A DNA stretch of 64,000 nt from Halovulum marinum (GTDB taxonomy: Bacteria > Pseudomonadota > Alphaproteobacteria > Rhodobacterales > Rhodobacteraceae). The notes beneath the pieces were generated by a model. It searched no databases. It saw only the letters and a program-made list of their open reading frames with translations, and was not told where the DNA came from. Numbering within the stretch: the stretch's first letter is position 1; each line of letters opens with the position of its first letter. Below, piece by piece: positions 36,021 to 46,012 of this stretch. Both the position numbers and the translations under genes were made by a program. The stretch covers positions 1 through 64,000 of the forward strand of contig NZ_WIND01000018.1 of NCBI RefSeq assembly GCF_009697225.1. The letters run 5' to 3'.

Positions 36021-36950
36021 TCACCCGGCGGCGGCGCCGGCCCCCGCGGCCGGACCCGAATCGCCCCCGACGTCCCCAGCCGCCGCGTCGGCGCGGGCGC
36101 CCTCCCACGCCAGCAGCGCGCGCTTGACGCCCAGCCCCCAGTGATAGCCGCCCAGCCCGCCGGACTTGCGCAGCGCCCGGTGGCACGGGATCAGGAAGCT
36201 GATCGGGTTGCGGCCGACGGCGGTGCCGACCGCGCGCTGCGCCCGCGGCGCGCCGACCGCGCGGGCAAGGTCGGAATAGGTCGTCACCTGCCCCATCGGC
36301 ACCTGCAGCAGCGCCTCCCACACCTTGATCTGGAACGGCGCGCCGATCAGGTGCAGCCGCGCCGTGCCGCCGCCGCCGAACACCGCCCGGGCCAGCGGCG
36401 CGAGCGCCGCCTCGTCCTCGGCGAACGCCGCCGCCGGCCAGCGCGCGCGCATGTCGCGCATCGCCTCAAAGCGCCCCGCCTCGGCGGCGAAGGCCAGCCC
36501 GCAGATGCCGCGGTCGGTGGCAAGCACCAGCGCCTCGCCGAACGGGCTGGGGCACCAGGCCCAGCGGATCGTCAGCCCGGCGCCGGCGCGGGCGAAATCG
36601 CCCGGCGTCATCGCCTCCCAGCGCAGGAACAGGTCGTGCAGCCGGCCGCCGCCCGACAGCCCGGCGCCATGCGCGGCGTCGAGCACGCTGTGATGCTCGG
36701 CCAGCAGGCGCTTGGCGTGGTCCAGCGTCAGGTACTGCTGGTAGCGTTTCGGGCTGACCCCGGCCCACTGGCTGAACACGCGCTGGAAATGCGCCGGCGA
36801 CAGGCCGACGGCGCGCGCGACCTCGTCCAGCGACGGCTGCGCGGAGACGGTGTCGCCGATATATTCGATGGCGCGGCCGATCACCGCGTAGTGGTAGGGA
36901 TCGGCGTCGCGGGCGGGGCTGGCGGGGCTGGAAGGGCTGGGCAGGGTCAT
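36021..36950 (-). CDS. AraC-HTH and O6-methylguanine-DNA methyltransferase fusion (Ada-like)
   Basis: 309 residues. An AraC-type helix-turn-helix at about 20-120 (LSPAHFQRVFSQWAGVSPKRYQQYL) is fused to an alkyltransferase domain with the acceptor motif IPCHRA (Cys near 265) and the GLGGYHWGLGVKR tail. The N-terminal Zn-binding Cys domain of true Ada, which senses methylphosphotriesters, is absent. It repairs O6-alkylguanine; a regulatory role is possible but loses its classic sensor. A Pro/Ser-rich lead precedes the HTH. The C-terminus has a low-complexity Ala/Gly tail. Confidence 0.9.
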   Translation of the reverse strand: MTLPSPSSPASPARDADPYHYAVIGRAIEYIGDTVSAQPSLDEVARAVGLSPAHFQRVFSQWAGVSPKRYQQYLTLDHAKRLLAEHHSVLDAAHGAGLSGGGRLHDLFLRWEAMTPGDFARAGAGLTIRWAWCPSPFGEALVLATDRGICGLAFAAEAGRFEAMRDMRARWPAAAFAEDEAALAPLARAVFGGGGTARLHLIGAPFQIKVWEALLQVPMGQVTTYSDLARAVGAPRAQRAVGTAVGRNPISFLIPCHRALRKSGGLGGYHWGLGVKRALLAWEGARADAAAGDVGGDSGPAAGAGAAAG

Positions 36951-37182
36951 GGTGCGGCTCTCTCTGACGTGCCGCCAGTTAACCGCGCCCGGCCGGCGCT
37001 GCCCACCCGTTTCCTGCGGCATCCGCAGCCACGCGGAAAACGCATGGCTGATATGCAGCAAACGCAATTGAAATCGCGCGCCGCAGCGTGCATGTGGGCG
37101 TTCAGACGCAAAGTGCGCTCGCTGCCCGGACGACAGGGTCACGCAGTGTCATCCGCGTCCTTGTGGGATCCGTCCGGGCCTG

Positions 37183-37197
37183 AAAATCCGGGATTTT
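37183..37197 (+). promoter_or_regulatory. leader inverted repeat before ornithine decarboxylase (possible speF-type RNA)
   Basis: AAAATCC-G-GGATTTT is a perfect 7-bp inverted repeat around a single G, ending 11 bp before the ODC ATG and next to its GGGGAAG ribosome site. The preceding 60 bases contain further short stems such as ATCC...GGAT around 37151-37170. A speF RNA motif is known upstream of alphaproteobacterial ornithine decarboxylase genes, and the position fits. The match was not verified against the motif's covariance model. Confidence 0.4.
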
Positions 37198-37208
37198 ATG
37201 GGGAAGCC

Positions 37209-38417
37209 ATGATCGCTGCAGACCGCGCGTCCTTCGACGCCGCCCTCACCGCTGCACCCTCGTTCCGCCGCTCGTCGGCGCCGGCGCGCATCGCCGCGTA
37301 CCTGGACACGCATGTCTTCGAGCGCCCGACGCTGGTGCTGGACATCGAGCGTGCGGTGCAGAACTTCCTCGACCTGGAAGTCGGCCTTGCCACCGCGCAA
37401 AGCCGCGCGCACATCCACTATGCCGTCAAGGCCAACCCCGAGCCGGCGCTGATCGCCCGGCTGGTCGAGGAGGGCTGCCGCTTCGACGCCGCCTCGCGCG
37501 CCGAGATCGCGCTGTGCCTGCAGCAGGGCGCGCGCCCCGAGCACGTCTCGTTCGGCAACACCGTGAAGCGGGCCGCCGACATCGCCTGGGCGCACGCCCG
37601 GGGCGTGCAGCTGTTCGCCGCCGACGCCGAGGCCGAGCTGGAAAAGATCGCCGCCGGCGCCCCCGGCGCGCGCGTCTACCTGCGCCTGCTGGTCGAGAGC
37701 AGCGAGGCCGACTGGCCGCTGAGCCGCAAGTTCGGCGCCCCCGGCGCGCAGATCCCGGCGCTGTTCCACTATGCCCGCGCGCTGGGCCTGCGCCCGGTCG
37801 GGCTCAGCTTCCACGTCGGCTCGCAGACCCGCCGCGCGGCGATGTGGCGGCCGGTGCTGGAGCAGGCCGCCGAGCTGTGGCACGGGCTGGTCGCGGACGG
37901 CTTCGACATGCAGGTGCTGAACGTCGGCGGCGGCTTCCCGGCCTACTACGGCGAGGCGATCGACGCCCCCACGCCCTATGGCGCGGGCGTGCGCGCGCTG
38001 GTCGACGCGCTGTTCGGCCCGGTGCCCTACCTGATGGCCGAGCCCGGCCGCAGCATCGCCGCCGACGCCGGCGTGATCGCCGCCGAGGTGCTGCTGGTGT
38101 CGCGCAAGCGGCCCGACGACATCGCCCGCTGGGTGTACCTGGACATCGGCAAGTTCTCGGGCCTGGCCGAGACCATGGACGAGGCGATCCGCTACCAGAT
38201 CGAGACCGAGGCCGACGGCGGCGACACCGGCCCCTGCGTGCTGGCCGGCCCGAGCTGCGACAGCGCCGACGTGCTGTACGAGCAGCGCCCGATCCAGCTG
38301 CCCGAGGCGCTGGCCGCGGGCGACCGCGTCCGCATCCTGTGCGCGGGCGCCTACACCACGACTTACGCCAGCATCGGCTTCAACGGCTTCCCGCCGCTGG
38401 ACGTGGTGTGCATCTGA
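37209..38417 (+). CDS. ornithine decarboxylase (type III PLP fold, group IV)
   Basis: Converts ornithine to putrescine, 402 residues of the alanine-racemase-fold decarboxylases. The PLP Lys is in HYAVKANPEP (about residue 77), followed by GCRFDAASR, SFHVGSQT, VGGGFPAYY and EPGRSIAADAG. The C-terminal GPSCDSADVLYE holds the catalytic Cys of ODC-like enzymes, distinguishing it from diaminopimelate decarboxylase. A candidate leader RNA precedes it. The N-terminal 25 residues lie outside the core. Confidence 0.93.
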   Translation: MIAADRASFDAALTAAPSFRRSSAPARIAAYLDTHVFERPTLVLDIERAVQNFLDLEVGLATAQSRAHIHYAVKANPEPALIARLVEEGCRFDAASRAEIALCLQQGARPEHVSFGNTVKRAADIAWAHARGVQLFAADAEAELEKIAAGAPGARVYLRLLVESSEADWPLSRKFGAPGAQIPALFHYARALGLRPVGLSFHVGSQTRRAAMWRPVLEQAAELWHGLVADGFDMQVLNVGGGFPAYYGEAIDAPTPYGAGVRALVDALFGPVPYLMAEPGRSIAADAGVIAAEVLLVSRKRPDDIARWVYLDIGKFSGLAETMDEAIRYQIETEADGGDTGPCVLAGPSCDSADVLYEQRPIQLPEALAAGDRVRILCAGAYTTTYASIGFNGFPPLDVVCI

Positions 38418-38455
38418 GTTGAAGCGCCCGCGCGGCTGTGCCAAAGGCTTTGGCC

Positions 38456-39100
38456 ATGGCCGCGCAACTTCCCTATCCCGAGATCGCGCAGATCTTCGCC
38501 CGCTTCCGCGCGGCCGAGCCCGAGCCGAAGGGCGAGCTGGAGCATAGCAGCGCCTTCACCCTGCTGGTCGCCGTGGCGCTGTCGGCGCAGGCCACCGACA
38601 AGGGCGTGAACCTTGCCACCCGCAAGCTGTTCGCCGTCGCCGACACGCCGGAAAGGATGCTGGCGCTGGGGGTCGAGGGCGTCACCGAGCACATCCGGAC
38701 CATCGGCCTGTTCCGCAACAAGGCGAAGAACGTCATCGCGCTCAGCCAGCGGCTGATCGACGCGTTCGGCGGCGAGGTGCCCGCGTCGCGCGCGGCGCTG
38801 CAGTCGCTGCCGGGGGTCGGGCGCAAGACCGCGAACGTGGTGCTGAACATGTGGTTCCGCATTCCCGCGCAGGCGGTCGACACCCATGTGTTCCGCGTCG
38901 CCAACCGCACCGGCATCGCCCCCGGCCGCGACGTCATCGCCGTCGAGCGCGCGATCGAGGACCAGGTTCCCGCCCCCTACCAGCAGCACGCCCACCACTG
39001 GCTGATCCTGCACGGGCGCTATGTCTGCAAGGCGCGCAAGCCGGCCTGCGCCGCCTGCCTGATCCGCGAGTACTGCCGCTACGAGGAGAAGAACCTGTGA
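38456..39100 (+). CDS. nth: endonuclease III
   Basis: Base-excision-repair glycosylase/AP lyase of 214 residues. The helix-hairpin-helix LPGVGRKTANVVLN has the catalytic Lys, and the Asp is in VDTHVFRVANR. The [4Fe-4S] motif is exact: C-x6-C-x2-C-x5-C in CKARKPACAACLIREYC near the end. ATG 38456 is chosen over GTG 38438 because it gives the standard N-terminus. The stop overlaps the start of the kinase gene. Confidence 0.96.
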   Translation: MAAQLPYPEIAQIFARFRAAEPEPKGELEHSSAFTLLVAVALSAQATDKGVNLATRKLFAVADTPERMLALGVEGVTEHIRTIGLFRNKAKNVIALSQRLIDAFGGEVPASRAALQSLPGVGRKTANVVLNMWFRIPAQAVDTHVFRVANRTGIAPGRDVIAVERAIEDQVPAPYQQHAHHWLILHGRYVCKARKPACAACLIREYCRYEEKNL

Positions 39101-40089
39101 CCAAGTCCTACCATGTGGTCGGCATCGGCAACGCCATCGTCGACGTCCTCGCCCATGCCGACGACAGCTTCCTCGATCACATGGGGATCGAGAAGGGGAT
39201 CATGCAGCTGGTCGAGAAGACCCGCGCCGAGACGTTGTACGCGGCGATGGAGGCGCGCGCGCAGATCGCCGGCGGCTCGGTCGCCAACACCCTTGCGGGG
39301 CTGGGCAACCTGGGCCTGGACACCGGTTTCGTCGGCCGCGTGCGCGACGACGCGCTGGGCCGGTTCTACGCCGCCGAGATGGAGGCGGACGGCACCCGGT
39401 TCCTGAACCCCCCTGTGGCGGGCGATCCGCTGCCGACCTCGCGCTCGATGATCTTCGTGACCCCGGACGGCGAGCGGTCGATGAACACCTATCTCGGGAT
39501 CAGCGCCGAGGTCGGCGAGGCCGACGTGCCGCAGGGCGACGTCGCGGCCGCGCGGGTGCTGTTCCTCGAGGGCTATCTCTACGACAAGCCGCAGGGCAAG
39601 CGCGCGTTCCAGGCCGCGACGCGGGCCTGCCACGCCGCCGGCGGCAGGGCCGGCATCGCGCTGAGCGATCCGTTCTGCGTCGACCGGCACCGCGACGACT
39701 TCCGCGCGCTGGTGCGCGACGAGATGGACTACGTCATCGGCAACCAGCAAGAATGGATGTCGCTGTACCAGACCGCCGACCTGGAGAACGCGCTGGCCCA
39801 CGCCCGCGCCGACTGCGAGATGGTGGTCTGCACCCGCTCGGGCGATCCGGTCGTCCTGATCCGCGGCGACGAGCGGGTCGCGGTGCCGGTGCGCAAGGTG
39901 GTGCCGGTGGACGCCACCGGCGCCGGCGACCAGTTCGCCGCCGGGTTCCTCTACGGCTACGTCACCGGCGCGCCGCTGGAGCGGTGCGGCCGGATGGGCG
40001 TCGCCGCCGCCGCCGAGGTGATCGGCCACATGGGCGCCCGCCCCGAGGCCGACCTGAAGGCACTGTTCGCCGGGCACGGCCTGATCTGA
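39097..40089 (+). CDS. PfkB-family carbohydrate/adenosine kinase
   Basis: 330 residues of the ribokinase superfamily. The N-terminal substrate site has GNAIVDVLAH and GGSVANTLAGLGNLG; the ATP/catalytic site is DATGAGDQFAAGFLYGY with the base Asp. Homologues in Rhodobacterales are annotated as adenosine kinases; fructokinase-like activity is an alternative. GTG 39097 overlaps the nth stop (GTGA) with GAGGAG nine bases ahead. Confidence 0.9.
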   Translation: MTKSYHVVGIGNAIVDVLAHADDSFLDHMGIEKGIMQLVEKTRAETLYAAMEARAQIAGGSVANTLAGLGNLGLDTGFVGRVRDDALGRFYAAEMEADGTRFLNPPVAGDPLPTSRSMIFVTPDGERSMNTYLGISAEVGEADVPQGDVAAARVLFLEGYLYDKPQGKRAFQAATRACHAAGGRAGIALSDPFCVDRHRDDFRALVRDEMDYVIGNQQEWMSLYQTADLENALAHARADCEMVVCTRSGDPVVLIRGDERVAVPVRKVVPVDATGAGDQFAAGFLYGYVTGAPLERCGRMGVAAAAEVIGHMGARPEADLKALFAGHGLI

Positions 40090-40151
40090 GCACGATCTGA
40101 GCCCGACCTGAGCCCGACCTGAGCCCGACCTGAGCCCGACCTGAGCCCGAC
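40086..40151. repeat. 11-bp tandem repeat with TGA in every unit
   Basis: Six units based on CTGAGCCCGAC (the first is CTGAGCACGAT) run from 40086 to 40151. Each carries TGA, and since 11 is not a multiple of three, all three forward frames meet stops. The first unit includes the kinase gene's own stop. The array ends just before the AAGGAG of the HIT gene. Confidence 0.9.
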
Positions 40152-40169
40152 CTGAGAAGGAGCGCAGCC

Positions 40170-40547
40170 ATGTACGACTACGACGACCAGAACATCTTCG
40201 CCCGGATCCTGCGCGGAGAGATCCCCAGCAAGACCGTGCTGGAGACCGAGCACACGCTGGTGTTCGAGGACATCCGCCCGCAGGCGCCGGTGCACCTGCT
40301 GGTGATCCCCAAGGGCGCCTATGTCGCCTACGACCAGTTCGCCGCCGAGGCCTCGGACGCCGAGATCCTGGACTTCAACCGGGTGCTGGCGCGGGTCTGC
40401 GCGCAGACCGGCGTCTCGGGCGAGGCCGCCGGCTTCCGGATGATCTCGAACGCCGGCGCGCACGGCGTGCAGGAGGTGCCGCACATGCACGTGCACCTGC
40501 TGGGCGGCCGCCCGCTGGGCCGGATGCTGGAGCCCGCCGCCGGCTGA
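40170..40547 (+). CDS. HIT family protein (HINT-like)
   Basis: Histidine-triad nucleotide hydrolase of 125 residues, close to HINT purine-nucleoside phosphoramidases. The triad motif is HMHVHLLGG near the C-terminus (HxHxH). IFARILRGEIPSK and HLLVIPK are the other family blocks. AAGGAG lies just upstream of ATG 40170. Confidence 0.92.
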   Translation: MYDYDDQNIFARILRGEIPSKTVLETEHTLVFEDIRPQAPVHLLVIPKGAYVAYDQFAAEASDAEILDFNRVLARVCAQTGVSGEAAGFRMISNAGAHGVQEVPHMHVHLLGGRPLGRMLEPAAG

Positions 40548-40577
40548 CGCGGCGCGCGCCTTGCGAGTCTCGTTCGC

Positions 40578-40602
40578 GGTCCGGCGCACGGTTCGCCGGA
40601 CC
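40578..40602. terminator. hairpin between convergent genes
   Basis: GGTCCGGCG-CACGGTT-CGCCGGACC is a perfect 9-bp stem with a 7-base loop. It lies between the HIT gene and the convergent metalloprotease gene and could end transcripts from both sides. There is no T run. Confidence 0.4.
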
Positions 40603-40696
40603 GGGACAGGAGGATCTTCGAGGAAAAAGCGAAATCCGCCGCGCCGCGCGTGTTCGGGCATGTTCCGGCCGCGCGGGCGCCGGGCCCACCGCCCGG

Positions 40697-40744
40697 CACG
40701 TCCCCCGTCACGTCCCCCGTCACGTCCCCCGGCACGTCCCCCGT
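40697..40744. repeat. 12-bp tandem repeat, four copies
   Basis: Four units of CACGTCCCCCGT (the third ends GG) run from 40697 to 40744, with a partial fifth. It lies in the 233-bp gap between the HIT gene and the metalloprotease. No gene was seen there. Confidence 0.85.
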
Positions 40745-40780
40745 CACGCCTGCTGCACTTTCCCGGTCCGTCGGCGCCTC

Positions 40781-41632
40781 TCAGCCCGTGGTCGGCAGCG
40801 GTCGCGCCGCCGCCACCAGCGCCGGCACCGGATCGCAGCGCCCGGTCTCGCTGTAGGGCCGCATCTGCCGCACCGGCGTGCCGTTGATCTCGGTCAGCTG
40901 GCCCGACCACACCAGATGGTAGAGCGTCCGCAGATCGGCGCGGTCGGTGTCGGTCATGCGGCTGTCGGGGCCGTAGTTCATGATCGAGAACGGCGTGTGG
41001 TCGCCGAAGATCTCGCTGCGCCAGCGCGCCTCGGTGATCTGGGCGAAGAAGTGCCGCAGGCCGAACACATGCCCCAGCTCGTGCGCCAGCGTCTCGATCA
41101 CCTCGGCGCGGGTCTGCTGGAACAGCGTCGGATAGAGCACGATGTCATGCTGTCCGGCGTCGGGAAAGAACGCCCGCGCCAGCGAGCAGCCCGAGGGACT
41201 GCAGTTCGCCTGCGGACTGACCGCAAGCTCGAAGTCCCACGGATCCTGCACCTCCTGAAAGCGCACCGGCACCGCGTCGCCCCACAGCAGCAGCCCCTCG
41301 GCGAACCAGGTGCGCAGCACCGCCGCCGCCGCCGCCGGGTCGCGGAACAGCGCCAGCGAGGTCGGCCGGAACCGCCAGCGCAGCGTCGCCCCCGGCCCCC
41401 ACAGCGGGATGAACCCGTCGGTGGCGTCGACCGCCAGTTCCAGCGGCGAGCGGTTGCCCGGCTCGGCATAGCCGCGGGTCTCGGTCTCGCACACCGCGCC
41501 GTTGTGATAGATGTGCAGCAGCGGCTCCTCGTGCGCCTGCAGGTCCTTCTTGTAGCGGAATCGCAGCGGATCCGGCGCCTTCGGCCGGTTCGCGCCATTC
41601 TTCTGGTCGGACTTGTTGACGGACTTATCCAT
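40781..41632 (-). CDS. matrixin-like (metzincin) zinc metalloprotease
   Basis: 283 residues. The zinc motif [11 protein letters not shown] spans 184-194 (H184, E185, H188, H194) and the Met-turn SIMNYG follows with Met at 218. This is the metzincin/matrixin signature. The N-terminus ([12 protein letters not shown]) is charged and has no signal peptide, so unless a secretion signal is non-classical it may be exported by a type I system or stay inside. C-terminal 40 residues beyond the Met-turn are helical. Fully separate from neighbours. Confidence 0.85.
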   Translation of the reverse strand: MDKSVNKSDQKNGANRPKAPDPLRFRYKKDLQAHEEPLLHIYHNGAVCETETRGYAEPGNRSPLELAVDATDGFIPLWGPGATLRWRFRPTSLALFRDPAAAAAVLRTWFAEGLLLWGDAVPVRFQEVQDPWDFELAVSPQANCSPSGCSLARAFFPDAGQHDIVLYPTLFQQTRAEVIETLAHELGHVFGLRHFFAQITEARWRSEIFGDHTPFSIMNYGPDSRMTDTDRADLRTLYHLVWSGQLTEINGTPVRQMRPYSETGRCDPVPALVAAARPLPTTG

Positions 41633-41763
41633 GTCTACCCCCCGATAGCCGAATTCATCGTCAATCACCCACTGTACCGCCGGCGCGGGGCGCTGTCGTT
41701 GCCGATCGTCACGCTTCGGCGCAGATCGCCGCCCGGCGGCAGCGCGGACGGGGCCGCCGCCGC

Positions 41764-42708
41764 TCAGGCGGCCTTGCCGTCGCCGCCGGTCAGCGACACG
41801 AACACGTCCTCCAGGTCCGGCTCCTCGGTGGCGACGTCGCGGATGCGGATGCCGGCCGCGCGCACCGCGTCCAGCAGCGCCTCGGCGCCGGTCGTCGAGC
41901 GGCGGTAGGTCAGCACCAGCGCGCCGTCGCCGCGGCGCAGCGCCTCGACGCCGGCGGGCACCGCGGGCATCGCGCCCAGCTCGTGCTCGGGGGTGATCAC
42001 CAGCGACTTCGCGTCCAGCCGCGCCAGCAGGTTCACCGTCGCGTCGCAGGCCACCACCTGGCCCGCGTCGATGATGGCGATGCGGTCGCACATCTGCTGC
42101 GCCTCTTCCAGGTAGTGGGTGGTCAGGATGATCGTGGTGCCGGCGGCGTTCAGCTCGCGCACATAGGTCCACAGCATCTGCCGCAGGGCGATGTCGACCC
42201 CCGCGGTCGGCTCGTCCAGCACCAGCACCGGCGGGCGGTGCACCAGCGCCTTGGCGATCAGCAGCCGCCGCCGCATGCCGCCCGACAGGGTTCGGGCATA
42301 GGCCTCGGCCTTGTCCAGCAGGCCGACCCGGGCGAGGATCTCGTCGGTGCGCCGCTCGGACCTGGGCACGCCGTACAGCCCGGCCTGCACCTCCAGCGCC
42401 GCGCGCGGGGTGAAGAACGGGTCCATGTTCAGTTCCTGCGGGACCACGCCGATGCTGGCGCGGCTCTGCCGCGGGTTCACGTCCTGGTCAAAGCCCCAGA
42501 TCCGCACCTGCCCCGAAGTCTTGGTGACCAGACCGGCCATGATGTTGATGGTCGTCGACTTGCCGGCGCCGTTCGGCCCCAGCAGCCCGAAGATCGAGCC
42601 GGCGGGAATCGCCAGGTCGATGCCCTTCAGCGCCTCCTTCGGCGCGGATTTCCCGCTGCCGCCGTAGGTCTTGCGCAGGCCATTGAGTTCGATCGCGGTC
42701 TGTTGCAT
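41764..42708 (-). CDS. ABC transporter ATP-binding protein (orphan)
   Basis: 314-residue ATPase of the CcmA/NatA-like multidrug-export type. Walker [14 protein letters not shown], signature [10 protein letters not shown] and Walker [11 protein letters not shown] are complete, and the switch His is in LTTHYLEEA. No permease gene is adjacent on either side; one would usually follow. Upstream lies the divergent zinc-finger gene. The C-terminal 80 residues are a non-canonical regulatory extension. Confidence 0.9.
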   Translation of the reverse strand: MQQTAIELNGLRKTYGGSGKSAPKEALKGIDLAIPAGSIFGLLGPNGAGKSTTINIMAGLVTKTSGQVRIWGFDQDVNPRQSRASIGVVPQELNMDPFFTPRAALEVQAGLYGVPRSERRTDEILARVGLLDKAEAYARTLSGGMRRRLLIAKALVHRPPVLVLDEPTAGVDIALRQMLWTYVRELNAAGTTIILTTHYLEEAQQMCDRIAIIDAGQVVACDATVNLLARLDAKSLVITPEHELGAMPAVPAGVEALRRGDGALVLTYRRSTTGAEALLDAVRAAGIRIRDVATEEPDLEDVFVSLTGGDGKAA

Positions 42709-42825
42709 TGGGTCCTCGCGGGGGATCGGTCCGGCGGGCCTTGCCGCTGCCAGACCGTCCGTTATCATGCCGCCGAAGCGAGCGCACCCCCTGCGCCAGG
42801 CCCCAGCTGCGATCAGGACCCAGCC

Positions 42826-43065
42826 ATGAAGACCCTTCCCGTCGAGAACCCCTCCCAGGACGCGCCTTCCGAGGGCGTCAAGTTCGATCCGCTCGAGGTC
42901 GAGACCGTGACCGCCACCCGCGTCGCCTGCGACGGCGGGCCGGGGCTGGGCCACCCGCGGGTCTGGCTCGCGATCGACCCGGTGCTAGGCTTCGTCGAAT
43001 GCGGCTACTGCGACAAGCGCTTCATCCTGAAGGGCGGCCCGGCCGACACCGAAGCGCTGAAATGA
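42826..43065 (+). CDS. NDUFS6-like zinc-finger protein
   Basis: 79 residues matching the zinc-finger CHCC family of complex I subunit NDUFS6. Cys 35, His 43, Cys 59 and Cys 62 form the C-H-C-C metal site, in [12 protein letters not shown] and [10 protein letters not shown]. It overlaps polA by four bases (ATGA at 43062-43065). In alphaproteobacteria a protein of this kind is an accessory subunit of NADH dehydrogenase, but it commonly sits next to polA as here. Confidence 0.9.
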   Translation: MKTLPVENPSQDAPSEGVKFDPLEVETVTATRVACDGGPGLGHPRVWLAIDPVLGFVECGYCDKRFILKGGPADTEALK

Positions 43066-45878
43066 GCGCGGACGCCCCCGCGCGGTTCGGCACCGGCTGC
43101 CACCTGCACCTGATCGACGGCTCGGCGTTCATATTCCGCGCCTTCCACGCGCTGCCGCCGCTGTCGCGCAAGTCCGACGGCCTGCCGATCGGCGCGGTCG
43201 CGGGGTTCTGCAACATGATCTTCAAGATGGTCGAGGACAACGCCGGGCCGGACGCGCCGACGCATGTGGCGGTGATCTTCGACAAGGGCAGCCACACCTT
43301 CCGCAACGAGATGTTCGACCGGTACAAGGCGAACCGCGACGAGATGCCCGAGGACCTGCGCCCGCAGATCCCGCTGACCCGCGACGCCACCCGCGCGTTC
43401 AACATCGCCTGCATCGAGAAGGAGGGCTTCGAGGCCGACGACATCATCGCCACCTATGCCCGCATGGCGCGCGAGGCCGGCGGCCGGGTGACCATCGTCA
43501 GCTCGGACAAGGACCTGATGCAGCTGGTCGGCGGCGGCGTCGAGATGTTCGACGCGATGAAGAACTGCCGCATCGGCGTCGAGGAGGTCGAGGCCAAGTT
43601 CGGCGTCGGCCCCGACCGCGTGGTCGACGTGCAGGCGCTGGCCGGCGATTCGGTCGACAACATCCCCGGCGCGCCCGGCATCGGCATCAAGACCGCGGCG
43701 CTGCTGATCAACGAATACGGCGATCTCGACTCGCTGCTCGAGCGCGCTGGCGAGATCAGTCAACCCAAGCGCCGGCAGACGCTGATCGACAACGCCGAGC
43801 AGATCCGCCTGTCCCGCCGGCTGGTGCTGCTGGACCAGAACACCCCCGGGCTGGAGCCGCTGGAGGCGCTGGAGGTGCGCGAGCCGGTGGCGGACGATCT
43901 GCTGGCGTTCCTGACGCTGATGGAGTTCCGCACGCTGACCAGACGCGTGGCCGAGAAGCTGGGCGCCGAGGCCCCCGCGCTGCCCGAGCCCGCCGCCGCC
44001 GAACCCGGCACCGAGGCCCCCGACCCCGCGCTGTCGCTGCCCTTCGAGAATTACGAGTGCGTCCGCGACGAGGCCGCGCTGCTGCCCTGGATCGACCGCA
44101 TCCGCGCCCGCGGCTACGTCGCCGTCGACACCGAGACCACCGGCCTCGACGAGATGCGCGCCGATCTGGTCGGCATCTGCCTGTGCGTCGATCCCGGCCA
44201 CGCCGCCTATGTGCCGCTGGCGCATGTCAACGGCTCGGGCGATCTGCTGGGCAATCTGGAGCGCGCCGACGGACAGATCCCGCTCGAGCGGGCGCTGGAC
44301 CTGCTGCGCCCGGTGCTCGAGGACGACGCGATCCTGAAGATCGGCCAGAACATGAAATACGACATGAAGATCTTCGCCCGGCTCGGGGTGACGGTCGCGC
44401 CGATCGCCGACACCATGCTGATGTCCTATGCCGCGCACGGCGGGCTGCACGGGCACGGCATGGACTACCTGTCGGAAAAATACCTCGGCCACACGCCGGT
44501 GCCGATCAAGTCGCTGCTGGGCACCCGCAAGTCGCAGATCACCTTCGACCGGGTGCCGATCGACGATGCGATCTGCTACGCCGCCGAGGACGCCGACATC
44601 ACCCTGCGGCTGTGGCGGCTGTTCGCGCCGAAACTGCCCGCCAGCCGCGTCACCACCGTCTACGAGACGATGGAGCGGCCGCTGGTGCCGGTGCTGGCGC
44701 AGATGGAGCGGCACGGGATCAAGGTGAACCGCGACCATCTCAGCCGCATGTCCAACGCCTTCGCACAGAAGATGGCAGGGCTCGAGGCCGAGATCCACGA
44801 GCTTGCCGGCCGCAGGTTCAACGTCGGCAGCCCCAAGCAGCTGGGCGAGATCCTGTTCGACGAGATGAGCCTGGACGGCGGCAAGAAGGGCAAGACCGGC
44901 GCCTACGCCACCGGCGCCGACGTGCTGGAGACGCTGGCCGCACTGGGCCACGATCTGCCCGCGCGGGTGCTGGACTGGCGGCAGCTGTCGAAGCTGAAAT
45001 CGACCTATACCGACGCGCTGCAGGAGCATATCCACCCGGATACCGGCCGCGTGCACACCAGCTATTCCATCGCCGGGGCGAACACCGGGCGGCTGGCCTC
45101 GACCGACCCGAACCTGCAGAACATCCCGGTGCGCACCGAAGAGGGCCGCCGCATCCGCGAGGCGTTCGTGGCCGAGCCGGGCAACGTGCTGCTCAGCCTC
45201 GACTACAGCCAGATCGAGCTGCGCATCCTGGCGCACATCGCCGGCATCGACAGCCTGCGGCAGGCGTTCCAGGACGGGCTCGACATCCACGCGATGACCG
45301 CGTCCGAGATGTTCGGCGTGCCGATCGAGGGCATGGACCCGATGGTGCGCCGGCAGGCCAAGGCGATCAACTTCGGCGTGATCTACGGCATCTCGGCGTT
45401 CGGCCTGGCGAACAATCTGCGCATCCCGCGCGATCAGGCCAGGGACTTCATCGACCGCTATTTCGAACGCTTCCCCGGCATCCGCGAGTACATGGCCGAC
45501 ACCGTCGCCTTCGCCAAGGAAACCGGTTATGTCCAGACCCTGTTCGGCCGCCGCATCCACACGCCGGAGATCGGCGCGCGCGGCCCGAAGGCCGGCTTCG
45601 CCCAGCGCGCGGCGATCAACGCGCCGATCCAGGGCACCGCGGCCGACGTGATCCGCCGGGCGATGATCCGGGTGCCGGGCGCGATCGACGGGCTGCCGGC
45701 GAAGATGCTGCTGCAGGTTCACGACGAGCTGCTGTTCGAGGTCGCCGAGGACGCCGTCGACGCGGTGACCGCCCGCGTCCGCGAGGTGATGGAGGGCGCC
45801 GCCGACCCGGCGGTGAAGCTGTCGGTGCCGCTGACCGTGGACGCCGGCAGCGGGCCGAACTGGGCCGCCGCGCACTAG
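43062..45878 (+). CDS. polA: DNA polymerase I
   Basis: 938 residues, three domains in order. The 5' nuclease spans about 1-300 ([29 protein letters not shown]). A complete 3'-5' proofreading exonuclease starts near 350, with DTETTGLD and later NMKYDMK. The polymerase domain has [30 protein letters not shown] and VHDELLFE. All catalytic acids appear present. It functions in repair and Okazaki-fragment processing. It heads no clear operon. Confidence 0.97.
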   Translation: MSADAPARFGTGCHLHLIDGSAFIFRAFHALPPLSRKSDGLPIGAVAGFCNMIFKMVEDNAGPDAPTHVAVIFDKGSHTFRNEMFDRYKANRDEMPEDLRPQIPLTRDATRAFNIACIEKEGFEADDIIATYARMAREAGGRVTIVSSDKDLMQLVGGGVEMFDAMKNCRIGVEEVEAKFGVGPDRVVDVQALAGDSVDNIPGAPGIGIKTAALLINEYGDLDSLLERAGEISQPKRRQTLIDNAEQIRLSRRLVLLDQNTPGLEPLEALEVREPVADDLLAFLTLMEFRTLTRRVAEKLGAEAPALPEPAAAEPGTEAPDPALSLPFENYECVRDEAALLPWIDRIRARGYVAVDTETTGLDEMRADLVGICLCVDPGHAAYVPLAHVNGSGDLLGNLERADGQIPLERALDLLRPVLEDDAILKIGQNMKYDMKIFARLGVTVAPIADTMLMSYAAHGGLHGHGMDYLSEKYLGHTPVPIKSLLGTRKSQITFDRVPIDDAICYAAEDADITLRLWRLFAPKLPASRVTTVYETMERPLVPVLAQMERHGIKVNRDHLSRMSNAFAQKMAGLEAEIHELAGRRFNVGSPKQLGEILFDEMSLDGGKKGKTGAYATGADVLETLAALGHDLPARVLDWRQLSKLKSTYTDALQEHIHPDTGRVHTSYSIAGANTGRLASTDPNLQNIPVRTEEGRRIREAFVAEPGNVLLSLDYSQIELRILAHIAGIDSLRQAFQDGLDIHAMTASEMFGVPIEGMDPMVRRQAKAINFGVIYGISAFGLANNLRIPRDQARDFIDRYFERFPGIREYMADTVAFAKETGYVQTLFGRRIHTPEIGARGPKAGFAQRAAINAPIQGTAADVIRRAMIRVPGAIDGLPAKMLLQVHDELLFEVAEDAVDAVTARVREVMEGAADPAVKLSVPLTVDAGSGPNWAAAH

Positions 45879-45993
45879 CCGCGGCGCCCGGCGGTCGCCA
45901 GCCTGTCCCGCCCGCGGCATGATCCCGGCGCGACCGCGGTCCCCCGGAGGGCGCTGCACGGCGACGCGCAGGATCGGGCGGGGCATCCCCGCC

Positions 45994-46012
45994 TGCGATG
46001 GTGAGCATCGCA
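45994..46012 (+). other. stem-loop upstream of the broken reverse transcriptase
   Basis: TGCGATG-GTGAG-CATCGCA is a 7-bp stem with a five-base loop, 90 bp before the RT start. It lies in the 224-bp gap (45879-46102) where a retron msr-msd transcript would sit. Neither the a1/a2 end repeats nor a branching-G context was found, so the link is weak. Confidence 0.25.

Noticed and set aside
40561-40780. Possible LexA-like pair of GTTC at 40572 and 40591
   Set aside because: The spacing between the two GTTC is 15 bases, not seven, and the second belongs to the hairpin loop and arm.
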